Counted from the first letter of the stretch, positions 1 through 6,003 are shown. The stretch: 6,775 bases of DNA from an uncultured Collinsella sp. (GCA_900554465.1 USHF01000082.1:1-6775), one strand, 5' to 3'. Translations and numbers: made by a program. The notes: generated by a model not told the origin, from the sequence alone.

Positions 1-348
1 CTCAGCCAAAATCGCGATGTAGCCGGTCGGGCGCTCACCCTCGGCAGGACCCGGCCAATCCTTAAGCGCACCGGCCCATGCAAGCTCATCAAATACACGC
101 GCGCAATCCACGGCACCGCTCACCACATGAAAACGCAGACGCTGAGCATTGGCGCCGCAGGGAGTCAGGTGAGCCAGCTCTGCCAGCTCGAGCAAAAACT
201 CACGCGGCACGCGCATGGACTCGTCAAAACGGCGGCACGTACGGGCACGACGGACCAGCGCATCAAACGCTTCCAAGCCGAGCTTTTCGCAACCCTGCTC
301 TGCCATCGATTCGACACTCGACGGCGCCTCGGGAACTGCTTCGTTCAT
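1..348 (-). CDS. Nitroreductase family protein (5' part; runs off window)
   Basis: I translated the minus strand from the ATG at 348-346; the frame stays open for 116 codons to the window edge, so the C-terminal part is missing. The family consists of FMN-dependent NAD(P)H oxidoreductases acting on nitroaromatics, quinones and similar substrates in the cytoplasm. Visible family marks are the N-terminal FMN-phosphate-binding stretch RARTCRRF (residues 34-41), then the loop TPCGANAQRLRFHVV (62-76), which corresponds to the usual PSxxNxQPWxFxVV segment. Further on, KDWPGP (96-101) and GERPTGYIAIL (104-114) resemble a clostridial/actinobacterial subgroup. A GGGGG stretch lies 5 nt before the ATG; an internal ATG at codon 15 is possible but less well placed. 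The gene is divergent from the HdeD-like gene, and a DtxR-like palindrome lies 29 nt upstream of the start. The substrate cannot be told. The family call is fairly sure. Confidence 0.8.
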   Translation of the reverse strand, partial: MNEAVPEAPSSVESMAEQGCEKLGLEAFDALVRRARTCRRFDESMRVPREFLLELAELAHLTPCGANAQRLRFHVVSGAVDCARVFDELAWAGALKDWPGPAEGERPTGYIAILAE

Positions 349-376
349 AGGGACCCCCAATACAAGCCAATTGTCC

Positions 377-395
377 TTAGGAAAATCTAACCTAA
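377..395. promoter_or_regulatory. Candidate DtxR/IdeR-like operator
   Basis: The plus strand reads TTAGGAAAATCTAACCTAA, an inverted repeat TTAGG-N9-CCTAA. On the minus strand it matches the classical DtxR iron-box consensus TTAGGTTAGCCTAACCTAA at 15 of 19 positions, with nine consecutive matches in one half. It lies 29 nt upstream of the nitroreductase start, where a repressor could block transcription. The -10/-35 elements around it are weak, so the promoter itself is not assigned. No DtxR-family gene is in the window. Regulation by iron or manganese is an inference. Confidence 0.4.
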
Positions 396-519
396 AACGT
401 AGGCAATAACGAACAGGGCTGCAATGTTCTACACCTGTTGAATAGAAAATCGCAACGTGGGGAACAACGGAAACAATTCGGGGCCTTTGGGTTACGTTTC
501 GCCCTCTCCGACCCATACG

Positions 520-542
520 CCAGCGCCTTTAGGCGATACTGG
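520..542 (+). other. Small hairpin in the leader of the HdeD-like gene
   Basis: CCAG-CGCC-TTTA-GGCG-ATA-CTGG can fold into a 4-bp GC stem with a TTTA loop (524-535), extended by a second 4-bp stem across a 3-nt bulge. It lies about 40 nt before the start codon and has no T tract after it, so it is not an evident terminator. A role in mRNA stability or protein binding is possible but not supported further. The rest of 349-583 shows no convincing promoter. Confidence 0.3.
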
Positions 543-583
543 TTGTAACGATCAAGGCTTACGCCGCACGGAAAGGAGACATT

Positions 584-1186
584 ATGGGCATCTTTAAGAA
601 CGATGACCAAAAATCGAGCCAGTTTGGATTTGACGAGAAAAGCATGGCGGGCAAAGCCGTCAAGGCCGTGCGCTGGATTTACGCCATCACGGGCGTCTTG
701 GCGCTCGTCGCCGGCATCGCACTGCTGTTTGCGCCCGCCAAGTCCCTCGTCTTCCTAACGACCGTCTTGGGCTTCTACTTTGTGATCACGGCCGCGATCA
801 GGCTGTTTACCGCTGTTTTCGAGCCGCTGCTGCCCACCGGCTGGCGCGTGACGAGCATCATCTCCAACCTACTCATTATCTTGGGCGGCGTCATAATCCT
901 GCGCAACCAGGCCTTCTCGACCGCGACGCTCACCACGATGGTGGTTATCGTGGCCGGCTTTGGCTGGATCGTCGAAGGTGTCATGTCCATTCTGGAGTCC
1001 GAGCTTTCGTCCAACCGTGCCCTCGCCATCCTGAGCGGCGCGCTCTCCATCATCGCCGGCATGTTCGTGTTTATCTATCCGCTGTGGTCGGCCAAGATGC
1101 TCGTCATCTTTAGCGGCGCCGCACTGCTGGTGTTTGGCGTAACGCTGATTGTTCGCGCTATTCAATTTGGCAAACTGGTGCACTAG
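584..1186 (+). CDS. HdeD family (DUF308) membrane protein
   Basis: This is a 200-residue integral membrane protein. After a charged, soluble N-terminus (1-28), six hydrophobic segments are visible at about 31-50, 54-78, 88-106, 115-137, 146-165 and 170-191. They are arranged as repeated helix pairs with glycine-rich turns (e.g. GVLALVAGIALLF; LSGALSIIAGMFVFIYP), the pattern of the HdeD/DUF308 family, which matches in length (about 190-200). E. coli HdeD contributes to acid resistance at high cell density; most other members have no assigned function. The start is supported by AAAGGAG at 572-578, 5 nt upstream. The gene ends in TAG directly followed by the ATG of the DUF188 gene, so the two are very probably one transcript ending at the 1672-1716 terminator. 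The family call is good; the acid-stress role is only by analogy. Confidence 0.8.
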   Translation: MGIFKNDDQKSSQFGFDEKSMAGKAVKAVRWIYAITGVLALVAGIALLFAPAKSLVFLTTVLGFYFVITAAIRLFTAVFEPLLPTGWRVTSIISNLLIILGGVIILRNQAFSTATLTTMVVIVAGFGWIVEGVMSILESELSSNRALAILSGALSIIAGMFVFIYPLWSAKMLVIFSGAALLVFGVTLIVRAIQFGKLVH

Positions 1187-1669
1187 ATGCCGCGAACGCT
1201 CTTTATTGATGCAGACGCCTGCCCGGTCACGCGCGAGTCGATTGACTGCGCGCGGCGGGCGGGCGTCGCCGTTGTTATCGCCGGCAACAGCACGCAAAAC
1301 CTGGAACGGCACATTCGCCGCGACGACCCGCGCGATGCCGAGCACGCGCGACGCGGCTTTTGGGTCACGACGCTCGATGTGAGCGTGGGCGCCGACAGCG
1401 CCGACTTTGCCATTGTCGAACGCCTGCAGGCGGGCGACGTGGTCGTGACGCAGGACATTGGCTTGGCGAGCATGGTGCTCGGGCGCGATGCCGCCGCTAT
1501 CGGTGTGCGCGGGCGCGTCTACGACAAAGCAACCATCGACATGCAGCTGTTTATTCGCCACGAGGAAAAGAAGGTGCGCCGCGCCGGCGGACGCACTCGC
1601 GGGCCGGCGGCATTTACCAGCGAAGACCGCGCCCGCTTTAAACGCAACCTCACCGAGCTGCTGCGCTAA
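1187..1669 (+). CDS. YaiI/YqxD family (DUF188, UPF0178) PIN-like protein
   Basis: The product is 160 residues, close to the usual ~150 of the family (E. coli YaiI, B. subtilis YqxD). Hallmarks in order are FIDADACPV (6-14) with the two N-terminal aspartates, GNSTQNLER (33-41), VGADSADFAI (67-76), GDVVVTQDIGLA (83-94) and the C-terminal GGRTRGPAAFT (134-144). The aspartate-rich, PIN-like fold suggests a metal-dependent nuclease or RNA-related role, but no function is established for the family. The start codon abuts the stop of the upstream gene (TAGATG) and has no clear Shine-Dalgarno sequence of its own, so translation is probably coupled to the HdeD-like gene. The stop at 1667-1669 is 2 nt before the terminator stem. 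The two gene products have no obvious functional link. Confidence 0.9.
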   Translation: MPRTLFIDADACPVTRESIDCARRAGVAVVIAGNSTQNLERHIRRDDPRDAEHARRGFWVTTLDVSVGADSADFAIVERLQAGDVVVTQDIGLASMVLGRDAAAIGVRGRVYDKATIDMQLFIRHEEKKVRRAGGRTRGPAAFTSEDRARFKRNLTELLR

Positions 1670-1671
1670 CC

Positions 1672-1716
1672 AAGGTAGATTTTTGGGACATGTCCGGAAA
1701 TCTACCTTTTTGTTTT
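1672..1716 (+). terminator. Intrinsic terminator of the HdeD-DUF188 unit
   Basis: A perfect 11-bp stem pairs 1672-1682 (AAGGTAGATTT) with 1698-1708 (AAATCTACCTT). It can be continued inward by G-C and G-U pairs around GGACATGTCC. The right arm runs into CTTTTTGTTTT. It begins 2 nt after the DUF188 stop codon. The T tract lies on the plus strand, so it should act on rightward transcripts. Confidence 0.85.
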
Positions 1717-1751
1717 GGCGATTGACGCGCATCCAACGCCCAAGTCATGGC

Positions 1752-1803
1752 GGTAGATTTTACGGTATACCCCAGTTTTTACGGCCTATCCCAAACATCT
1801 ACT
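1752..1803. repeat. Second GGTAGATTTT-containing imperfect inverted repeat at the exporter 3' end
   Basis: The arms GTAGATTTT (1753-1761) and AAACATCTAC (1793-1802) pair apart from one bulged base, so the structure ends at the exporter stop codon (1805-1803 on the minus strand). Inside are a GGTATACC palindrome (1764-1771) and two TTTTACGG copies offset by 19 nt (1758-1765, 1777-1784). The left arm shares its first bases with the terminator at 1672. It may end leftward transcription of the exporter gene, but there is no good T tract on the minus strand, so I do not call it a terminator outright. Confidence 0.45.
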
Positions 1804-2891
1804 TAGAGGCCAAAGGCGGAAAGGATGAGACCCCAGCCCGCGCCGATGACGTACATCATAATCAGGAACACGGCATTTTCGCGGGCGCTGCGGTTGGTGC
1901 GGAACAGCACCAGATAACCCACGCCGGCGGAAATGAGCGTGCCGGCGAGCATCGGGGCCAGCTGCAGCGCGCCTTCCAGGTACAGTTGCGTAATGACGAC
2001 GCTGGCCGAGCAATTGGGAATCAGCCCGACAAGCGCCGAACCCAGGACAGCGAGTATCTCGTTGCCGCGCAGGAACTGCTCGATCGCGGACTCGCCGAAC
2101 GTCTCGAGCACGGCGACCAGAATCAGCGTCACCAGAAAAATGAATACCGAGACCTGCACGGTGTGCGAGATCGCGCTGCGGATGATCGACAGGACAGGCG
2201 TCCCTTCGTGGGAGTGGGAGTGACCGTGACCATCATGGTGTTCATGTTCGCCCTCATGACCGTGATCGTGGCCATGTCCGTGTTCGTGCTCGTCCTCGTC
2301 TTCATCGCAACCGCAATGGTCGCGCTCGCACAACTCGTGGATGTGGTCGGCGCTCACGCCCGCCTCGGCCACCTCGTCGATGATGTCACCGCCGCTGTGG
2401 TCGTCATGCGCGCAGCTAACGTGCGCCGGATTGACAGTGGTCCCCAACACGGTACGACGAATCGCCGCATGCGCGCGGGCGTTGCGACGCAGACCGCGAA
2501 TGGCGGCATCTACGATAAAGCCCGTGACCAGTGCGATAAGCGCTTTCGAAGCCAAAAGCATCGCCATAGTCTGCACGGGAACCTGCTCGGCAAGTAGCAG
2601 CGGCAGCATCTCGTCGGAGGTCGAAAGGAACACCGCCACCAACGTGCCCAAGGTCACGACACGGCCGGCGTACAGCGTTGCTGCCATGGCCGAAAATCCG
2701 CACTGCGGCACAATGCCCAGCAGCGAGCCAACCACGGGACCCGCAGCGCCGGCGCGCTTGATAGCGCCGTTGACGCGGTCGCCCGCAACGTGCTCAAGTG
2801 TCTCGAGAGCAAGATACGTCACCAACAAAAACGGCACCAGCGACAGCGTGTCCTTGCCGGCGTCGAGCAGAATATCAATCGGTAAATCCAT
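1803..2891 (-). CDS. Putative heavy-metal/manganese exporter (ArsP_2-like, 10-TM type) with His-rich loop
   Basis: This 362-residue membrane protein consists of two related halves. The first (about 13-135) contains GSLLGIVPQCGFSAMA (55-70) and TSDEMLPLL (91-99). The second (about 235-362) contains GSALVGLIPNCSASVV (284-299) and the GTLISAGVGYLVLF segment (317-330). Repeated G-x3-G-x-[IV]-P-x-C-x2-S signatures suggest an internal duplication and place Cys64 and Cys294 in equivalent, probably metal-binding, positions. This matches what is annotated as putative manganese transporter/arsenic efflux protein (PF11449, 10TM heavy-metal exporter). A hydrophilic linker (about 135-232) separates the halves. 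It holds Cys160, HxH at 183-185, the HCGC cluster (192-195) and a His/Glu/Asp-rich tract (200-229), typical of metal-buffering loops. The start has GAAAGG about 11 nt upstream on the minus strand. The metal is not certain; a metal efflux role is likely. The gene is convergent with the DUF188 gene and divergent from the exonuclease gene. Confidence 0.72.
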   Translation of the reverse strand: MDLPIDILLDAGKDTLSLVPFLLVTYLALETLEHVAGDRVNGAIKRAGAAGPVVGSLLGIVPQCGFSAMAATLYAGRVVTLGTLVAVFLSTSDEMLPLLLAEQVPVQTMAMLLASKALIALVTGFIVDAAIRGLRRNARAHAAIRRTVLGTTVNPAHVSCAHDDHSGGDIIDEVAEAGVSADHIHELCERDHCGCDEDEDEHEHGHGHDHGHEGEHEHHDGHGHSHSHEGTPVLSIIRSAISHTVQVSVFIFLVTLILVAVLETFGESAIEQFLRGNEILAVLGSALVGLIPNCSASVVITQLYLEGALQLAPMLAGTLISAGVGYLVLFRTNRSARENAVFLIMMYVIGAGWGLILSAFGL

Positions 2892-2943
2892 GACGGATGG
2901 AACCTTTCGTGTCTGTCGGCAGCATTGTAAAAGTCCTAGCGGT

Positions 2944-3002
2944 CAACTAGGGTATTGTAGTTGTCCCGGGCGCGGTGCCAATAGTTGCCCATGGTAAACT
3001 AT
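2944..3002. promoter_or_regulatory. Cluster of TAGTT/AACTA inverted repeats in a divergent intergenic region
   Basis: Two palindromic pairs lie in the spacer between the exporter and the exonuclease gene. They are CAACTA (2944-2949) with TAGTTG (2958-2963), and ATAGTT (2981-2986) with AACTAT (2997-3002). The first overlaps the predicted exporter -10 and start region; the second lies just upstream of its -35. The layout resembles paired repressor sites. The binding protein is unknown, and the sequence differs from the ArsR-type operator at 6112-6168. Confidence 0.35.
2954..2981 (-). promoter_or_regulatory. Candidate promoter of the exporter gene
   Basis: On the minus strand, TTGGCA (2981-2976) and TACAAT (2959-2954) are separated by 16 bp. 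That would start transcription near 2947 and leave a leader of roughly 55 nt before the ATG at 2891. The -10 element overlaps the right arm of the CAACTA/TAGTTG inverted repeat at 2944-2963. Confidence 0.5.
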
Positions 3003-3062
3003 CATCTCGCCACAACTCAGTAACCCCGAGCCGCGCGACGCGGCCCGTCCAAGGAGCAGCCT

Positions 3063-4031
3063 ATGAACGTTTCGCAAGCACTTGAATACGAGCGCCAGCC
3101 GTTTATTCCCATGTTTATCTATGGCGACCACGGTGCCATGGAGTCCGAACGCCAGAAGGGCGAAGAGGCCCTCAAGGTGCTCGAGACCGAGTATTTTACT
3201 GCCGAGGACGACCCCGGCTTCGACTTTGCCACCGTGCGCGACCTGGCCGACCGCAACCGCGACCTTTGCGACCAGATTGGGGAGGCACGCCTGCGCAATG
3301 TGACGCCCGCGACGCTCTCGCGCGGCCTGTCCGACGCCGACACCTGCGCCGCCATCGGCAAAATGCAAAAGCGCACCGCCGCGTCCGTTATGCGCGAGAT
3401 CCACGGTGACCGCGACGCGCTCGGCGTGGCCTACGCCCGCAAGCCCATCCAGGGCACCGTGCTCGGTGTCGACATCGAGACCACCGGCCGTGCACCCGAA
3501 CGCGGTTATATCATCAACGTCGGCTGGGAGATCATGGAACTCACCAGCGACGCCATCCCGCACGACGCCGAGGCGCACTACTGTGGCCTGCCCGACATCT
3601 ACCGCGGCGAGGATGTACCGCTGTCGAATATCCACCACATCACCTGGAACGACATCGACGGCAAAACGCCCTTCCGTAAGAACAAGGGACTGCAGAAGCA
3701 GCTGCTCAAGCTCATGAAGAAGTACCCGTACATGGCACACAACGCCGCGTTTGAGGACAGCTGGTTCAAGATCCACCTGGACGGCTACGCCGAGGCACGC
3801 CGCGCGGGTAAGATCATCGTCATCGACTCGCGCCAGATCTGCCGCAGCCTGGATGCCGACGTCCGCTCGCTCCCCCGCGAGTCCGCCCCCGCCGCGCTCG
3901 AGAACTGGGCACGCCGTCGCGGCACCCTCGCGCCCGACGCCAACGAGCAGCATCTGGGTCTGGACGACACCGACCTCATGCTCCGCACGGTACAGGCCGA
4001 GTTCAACCTCAAGAACCTATTCGCGAAATAA
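3063..4031 (+). CDS. DEDDh-type 3'-5' exonuclease domain protein
   Basis: The product has 322 residues. Residues 1-130 form a mostly charged, apparently helical N-terminal region that I do not recognise. Residues 131-320 carry an RNase-T/DnaQ-like exonuclease domain. Motif I is GVDIETTG (135-142; D137 and E139). Motif II is AHNAAFEDSWF (225-235). Motif III is HLGLDDTD (297-304; H297, D302). Such enzymes remove 3' nucleotides from DNA or RNA using two metal ions in the cytoplasm. In motif II the usual catalytic Asp after NAAF is Glu231, with Asp232 next to it. This is a conservative change that may still bind metal. The start is supported by AAGGAG (3051-3056), 6 nt upstream. The gene is divergent from the exporter and followed by its own terminator, so it looks monocistronic. 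Substrate and pathway (repair, RNA processing) are not evident. Confidence 0.78.
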   Translation: MNVSQALEYERQPFIPMFIYGDHGAMESERQKGEEALKVLETEYFTAEDDPGFDFATVRDLADRNRDLCDQIGEARLRNVTPATLSRGLSDADTCAAIGKMQKRTAASVMREIHGDRDALGVAYARKPIQGTVLGVDIETTGRAPERGYIINVGWEIMELTSDAIPHDAEAHYCGLPDIYRGEDVPLSNIHHITWNDIDGKTPFRKNKGLQKQLLKLMKKYPYMAHNAAFEDSWFKIHLDGYAEARRAGKIIVIDSRQICRSLDADVRSLPRESAPAALENWARRRGTLAPDANEQHLGLDDTDLMLRTVQAEFNLKNLFAK

Positions 4032-4096
4032 CCGATCCATCTGCGGGAGCGCCTGCCAGACACAGTGCAATCCGTCTGGACGCACCGGCACGCAGT

Positions 4097-4133
4097 AAAC
4101 TAGGGCGCAGTCTTATGGCTGCACCCTAGTTTT
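4097..4133 (+). terminator. Intrinsic terminator after the exonuclease gene
   Basis: A 14-bp stem pairs 4097-4110 (AAACTAGGGCGCAG) with 4119-4132 (CTGCACCCTAGTTT), with one C-A mismatch and an 8-nt loop. It ends in TTTT. It lies 65 nt after the stop codon and fits a factor-independent terminator. Confidence 0.8.
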
Positions 4134-4179
4134 AATCAAAACGAGCAAATACGCATGCTTCACATAGTCGGCAGGTTGG

Positions 4180-4208
4180 CCCACCTACTTTTTTCGAGTT
4201 GTTCGGCC
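4180..4208 (+). repeat. 29-bp repeat, copy A
   Basis: This is the reference copy of a four-member family. The conserved core is TTCGAGTTGTTCGGCC (4193-4208). Read in the frame starting at 4181 it gives PPTFFELFGQLNH and then a stop. It forms an inverted pair with copy B about 135 bp to the right, with 22 of 29 positions matching. Confidence 0.6.
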
Positions 4209-4300
4209 AGCTGAACCACTAGTCGAGGCCCCTTGAACCGCAATCGAGCGCTATAGTCGCCCCAATTTCGCAACCAAGCCCTATAAATCTACCTGAATCA

Positions 4301-4339
4301 ATTCGAATAGGACGTTGCGATCGCACCATTCGTATAGGA
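4301..4339 (+). repeat. 12-bp direct repeats flanking a 10-bp palindrome
   Basis: ATTCGAATAGGA (4301-4312) recurs as ATTCGTATAGGA (4328-4339) with one difference and an offset of 27 bp. Between them lies the perfect palindrome TGCGATCGCA (4316-4325). The layout resembles a protein-binding or recombination site but nothing ties it to a known system. Confidence 0.4.
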
Positions 4340-4342
4340 TAA

Positions 4343-4371
4343 GGCCGAATAACTCAAATTATGTTGGTGAG
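4343..4371 (-). repeat. 29-bp repeat, copy B (inverted)
   Basis: The reverse complement matches copy A at 22 of 29 positions, including GAGTTATTCGGCC. In the peptide frame it reads SPT-stop-FELFG, so this copy has a stop codon where the others have Phe or Tyr. Confidence 0.55.
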
Positions 4372-4583
4372 GCATCTGAGCGGTCGGCAAAAACGCTTAG
4401 AAGCTACGAATCCGCAACTAAAGTTCACCAAAATGGGGCAGCCGACAGAAACCTCCCCAGCCGAAGCTGCCCCCCTCAATACGACAGCTCAAAAACCCAC
4501 CGTTCGCAGAAGATAAGCCGCGCCCCAATACCGTTGCCCGAAGTTTCGAGCGTATATGGCGTCCGCTATGCCATCATGCGCGT

Positions 4584-5792
4584 ATGGGAATCGTTCTGTC
4601 ACATACCACGGCACGCGCTGTATACCAAACAGTCAGCTCGCTCGCAAGCCACGCGACCGATCCCATACCTATGGAAAAGATCAAGGTGTCTGCGCCGACC
4701 ACGTCCAACCTGGAAGCGGCGCGAGCATGGCTCAACAGAAAGAATGTCGATTCTGAAAGCATCCATGTGCTGACGTTTTCCAATAATGCCAAAAGGCACC
4801 GCAAGGGCTGCATCTGCCACTGCACGCGCTATACGTTTGATGCAGAAAGCTACCTAGAACTCGAGCCGAACGTCTACATCGTCGATATCAAGCTGTGCGC
4901 GTTAGAAGCAGCAGCCGACCTCAACCTTTCGGAGCTCGTTGAGTATTACTTTGAAATCTGCGGCTCCTACGCGCTTGGAACGTCCGACGAAACTCAATAT
5001 CGCGAGCGCCCAGCCCTAACCAGCGTTGAAGAGCTCAGAGCCTTCTTTTCAGAGGCATCGGGGTATCGTGGATCTAATAAAGCACTTAAGGCACTTTCTT
5101 ATGTACGCGAAGGCTGTCGCTCCCCACTCGAAACGGCGTTTGTCATGATGCTGACAATGCCCAAGTCAATGGGTGGCTTAGCCATACGCGCTATCAAAAC
5201 GGACTATCCGATCCCAGTCCCCAAAAGATACGCCGCCCTAACGCGACGGACGGTTTTCTACCTCGACGCGCTGCTCGAAAATTCGATGACCGATATCGAA
5301 TACAACGGCTTTTACCACGACGAGCCCGAACAGCAATCAATTGACGAGGAACGCCGAAACACGCTGCGAAACATGGGATATGCCGTTATCACAGTTAGTC
5401 GTCATTCGTTTTTCAAGCAGTCCGCTTTTAGGCGGGTCATGGAAGCGATTCGCATTCGCGAGAAGATATGGCCCGGTCGACTCCCGGATAACTTCGCCAT
5501 CCTGCAAGAAACTCTTCGTCAATTTGTCTTGCGGCGCTACTTCGAATACGGTCGCCGCGTCCTGGAGACACTCAAAGAAGAAGAGGCCGCCAAGCGCGAA
5601 ATTGCAAGCCAATATCCGCAAGCTGATGACCCGAGCATCAACGATGTGCCAGAACCCGACGACATGCAACACGTCGGGGCCCTTGCTGAGGAAATCAATG
5701 GGCCTTGGGAATGCGACATGTTCGCAAAAATCGATGGAAACCGCACGGAAGACGACACGATTATTGATCTAATTGAGAATTCGCTCTTCTAA
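4584..5792 (+). CDS. DUF559/VSR-like endonuclease-domain protein, accessory
   Basis: The product has 402 residues. It begins with VLSHTTA (4-10), then a region with CICHC (76-80), then ELEPNVYIVDIKLC (92-105) and LVEYYFEICGSYAL (118-131). This order resembles a coriobacterial family related to AbiEi-like proteins that end in a nuclease domain. The linker RSPLETAFVMML (179-190) and GGLAIRAIKTDYPI (197-210) leads into the predicted PD-(D/E)xK-type domain. That domain shows FYLDAL (D228), DIEYNGFYHD (E239, G242, H245), DEERRNTLRNMGY (254-266) and VITVS (268-272). The residues fit a DUF559/VSR metal-binding core. A further ~100 charged C-terminal residues are unassigned. The ATG at 4584 is preferred because the family N-terminus starts there, yet no Shine-Dalgarno sequence precedes it. 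Codon use is more AT-rich than in its neighbours, suggesting recent transfer. It stands alone between repeats. Its role (defence, toxin-antitoxin, DNA processing) is open. Confidence 0.62.
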   Translation: MGIVLSHTTARAVYQTVSSLASHATDPIPMEKIKVSAPTTSNLEAARAWLNRKNVDSESIHVLTFSNNAKRHRKGCICHCTRYTFDAESYLELEPNVYIVDIKLCALEAAADLNLSELVEYYFEICGSYALGTSDETQYRERPALTSVEELRAFFSEASGYRGSNKALKALSYVREGCRSPLETAFVMMLTMPKSMGGLAIRAIKTDYPIPVPKRYAALTRRTVFYLDALLENSMTDIEYNGFYHDEPEQQSIDEERRNTLRNMGYAVITVSRHSFFKQSAFRRVMEAIRIREKIWPGRLPDNFAILQETLRQFVLRRYFEYGRRVLETLKEEEAAKREIASQYPQADDPSINDVPEPDDMQHVGALAEEINGPWECDMFAKIDGNRTEDDTIIDLIENSLF

Positions 5793-5810
5793 AGGCGATC
5801 TCTGCGGATG

Positions 5811-5839
5811 TCCACCTACATTTTTCGACTTATTCGGCC
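5811..5839 (+). repeat. 29-bp repeat, copy C
   Basis: It matches copy A at 25 of 29 positions and starts 19 nt after the nuclease stop codon. In the shared peptide frame it reads PPTFFDLFGH. It forms an inverted pair with copy D. Confidence 0.6.
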
Positions 5840-5865
5840 ACCGATGTGCCAGATTGGCTGCAGCA

Positions 5866-5973
5866 ATGCTCAATATAACTTTAGATAAAACTGATTCTGC
5901 AGGAACTCCCGTAGAGGAAGAACTGATTCTCGCTGTATTTAACACGATAAAGTACAAATATGAACAGTCCTAA
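5866..5973 (+). CDS. Small AT-rich open frame between repeats C and D (doubtful)
   Basis: From the ATG at 5866 this frame encodes 35 residues starting MLNITLDKTDSAG and ending KYKYEQS. The same frame is open upstream through repeat C to a TTG at 5773, overlapping the nuclease stop. Amino-acid use looks protein-like (acidic middle, EEELILAVF segment) and the DNA is clearly poorer in GC than the flanking genes. There is no good ribosome binding site. I do not recognise it; it may be a gene remnant brought in with the accessory segment, or chance. Confidence 0.2.
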   Translation: MLNITLDKTDSAGTPVEEELILAVFNTIKYKYEQS

Positions 5974-6003
5974 AGCTTCTCAAGGTGGCTTTCTTAGCAT
6001 GCT

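Larger units (their letters stand above)
4134..4583. other. 450-bp gene-free flank left of the nuclease gene
   Basis: No open frame here has coding character or a ribosome binding site. The base composition is lower in GC than in the genes to the left. The stretch holds two copies of the 29-bp repeat (4180-4208 and, inverted, 4343-4371). It also holds a short direct repeat around TGCGATCGCA (4301-4339) and an 8-bp GC inverted repeat GGGGCAGC/GCTGCCCC (4435-4442 and 4466-4473) that could form a hairpin in the nuclease leader. AAATCTACCT (4285-4294) is identical to the right arm of the terminator at 1698-1707. I could not assign a promoter for the nuclease gene. Confidence 0.5.

Noticed and set aside
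869..1732. A 287-codon open frame on the minus strand across the HdeD/DUF188 genes
   Set aside because: It is antisense to two well-supported genes, runs through the terminator hairpin, and its product has no recognisable family features.
1458..2597. A 379-codon open frame on the plus strand
   Set aside because: It overlaps the DUF188 gene and is antisense to the His-rich exporter; its hydrophobic stretch is the complement of the His-rich codons.
2892..2950. A manganese-type riboswitch in the exporter leader
   Set aside because: The predicted leader of about 55 nt is too short and I see none of the expected paired structure.
2943..3953. A 336-codon open frame on the minus strand opposite the exonuclease gene
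   Set aside because: The plus strand shows clear DEDDh motifs, a good ribosome binding site and a terminator; the antisense frame is a by-product of GC-rich codon use.
4315..4773. A 152-codon open frame on the plus strand ahead of and overlapping the nuclease gene
   Set aside because: The composition (Ser/Arg/Pro-rich, no motif) is not protein-like, it has no ribosome binding site, and it overlaps the family-typical nuclease N-terminus in another frame.
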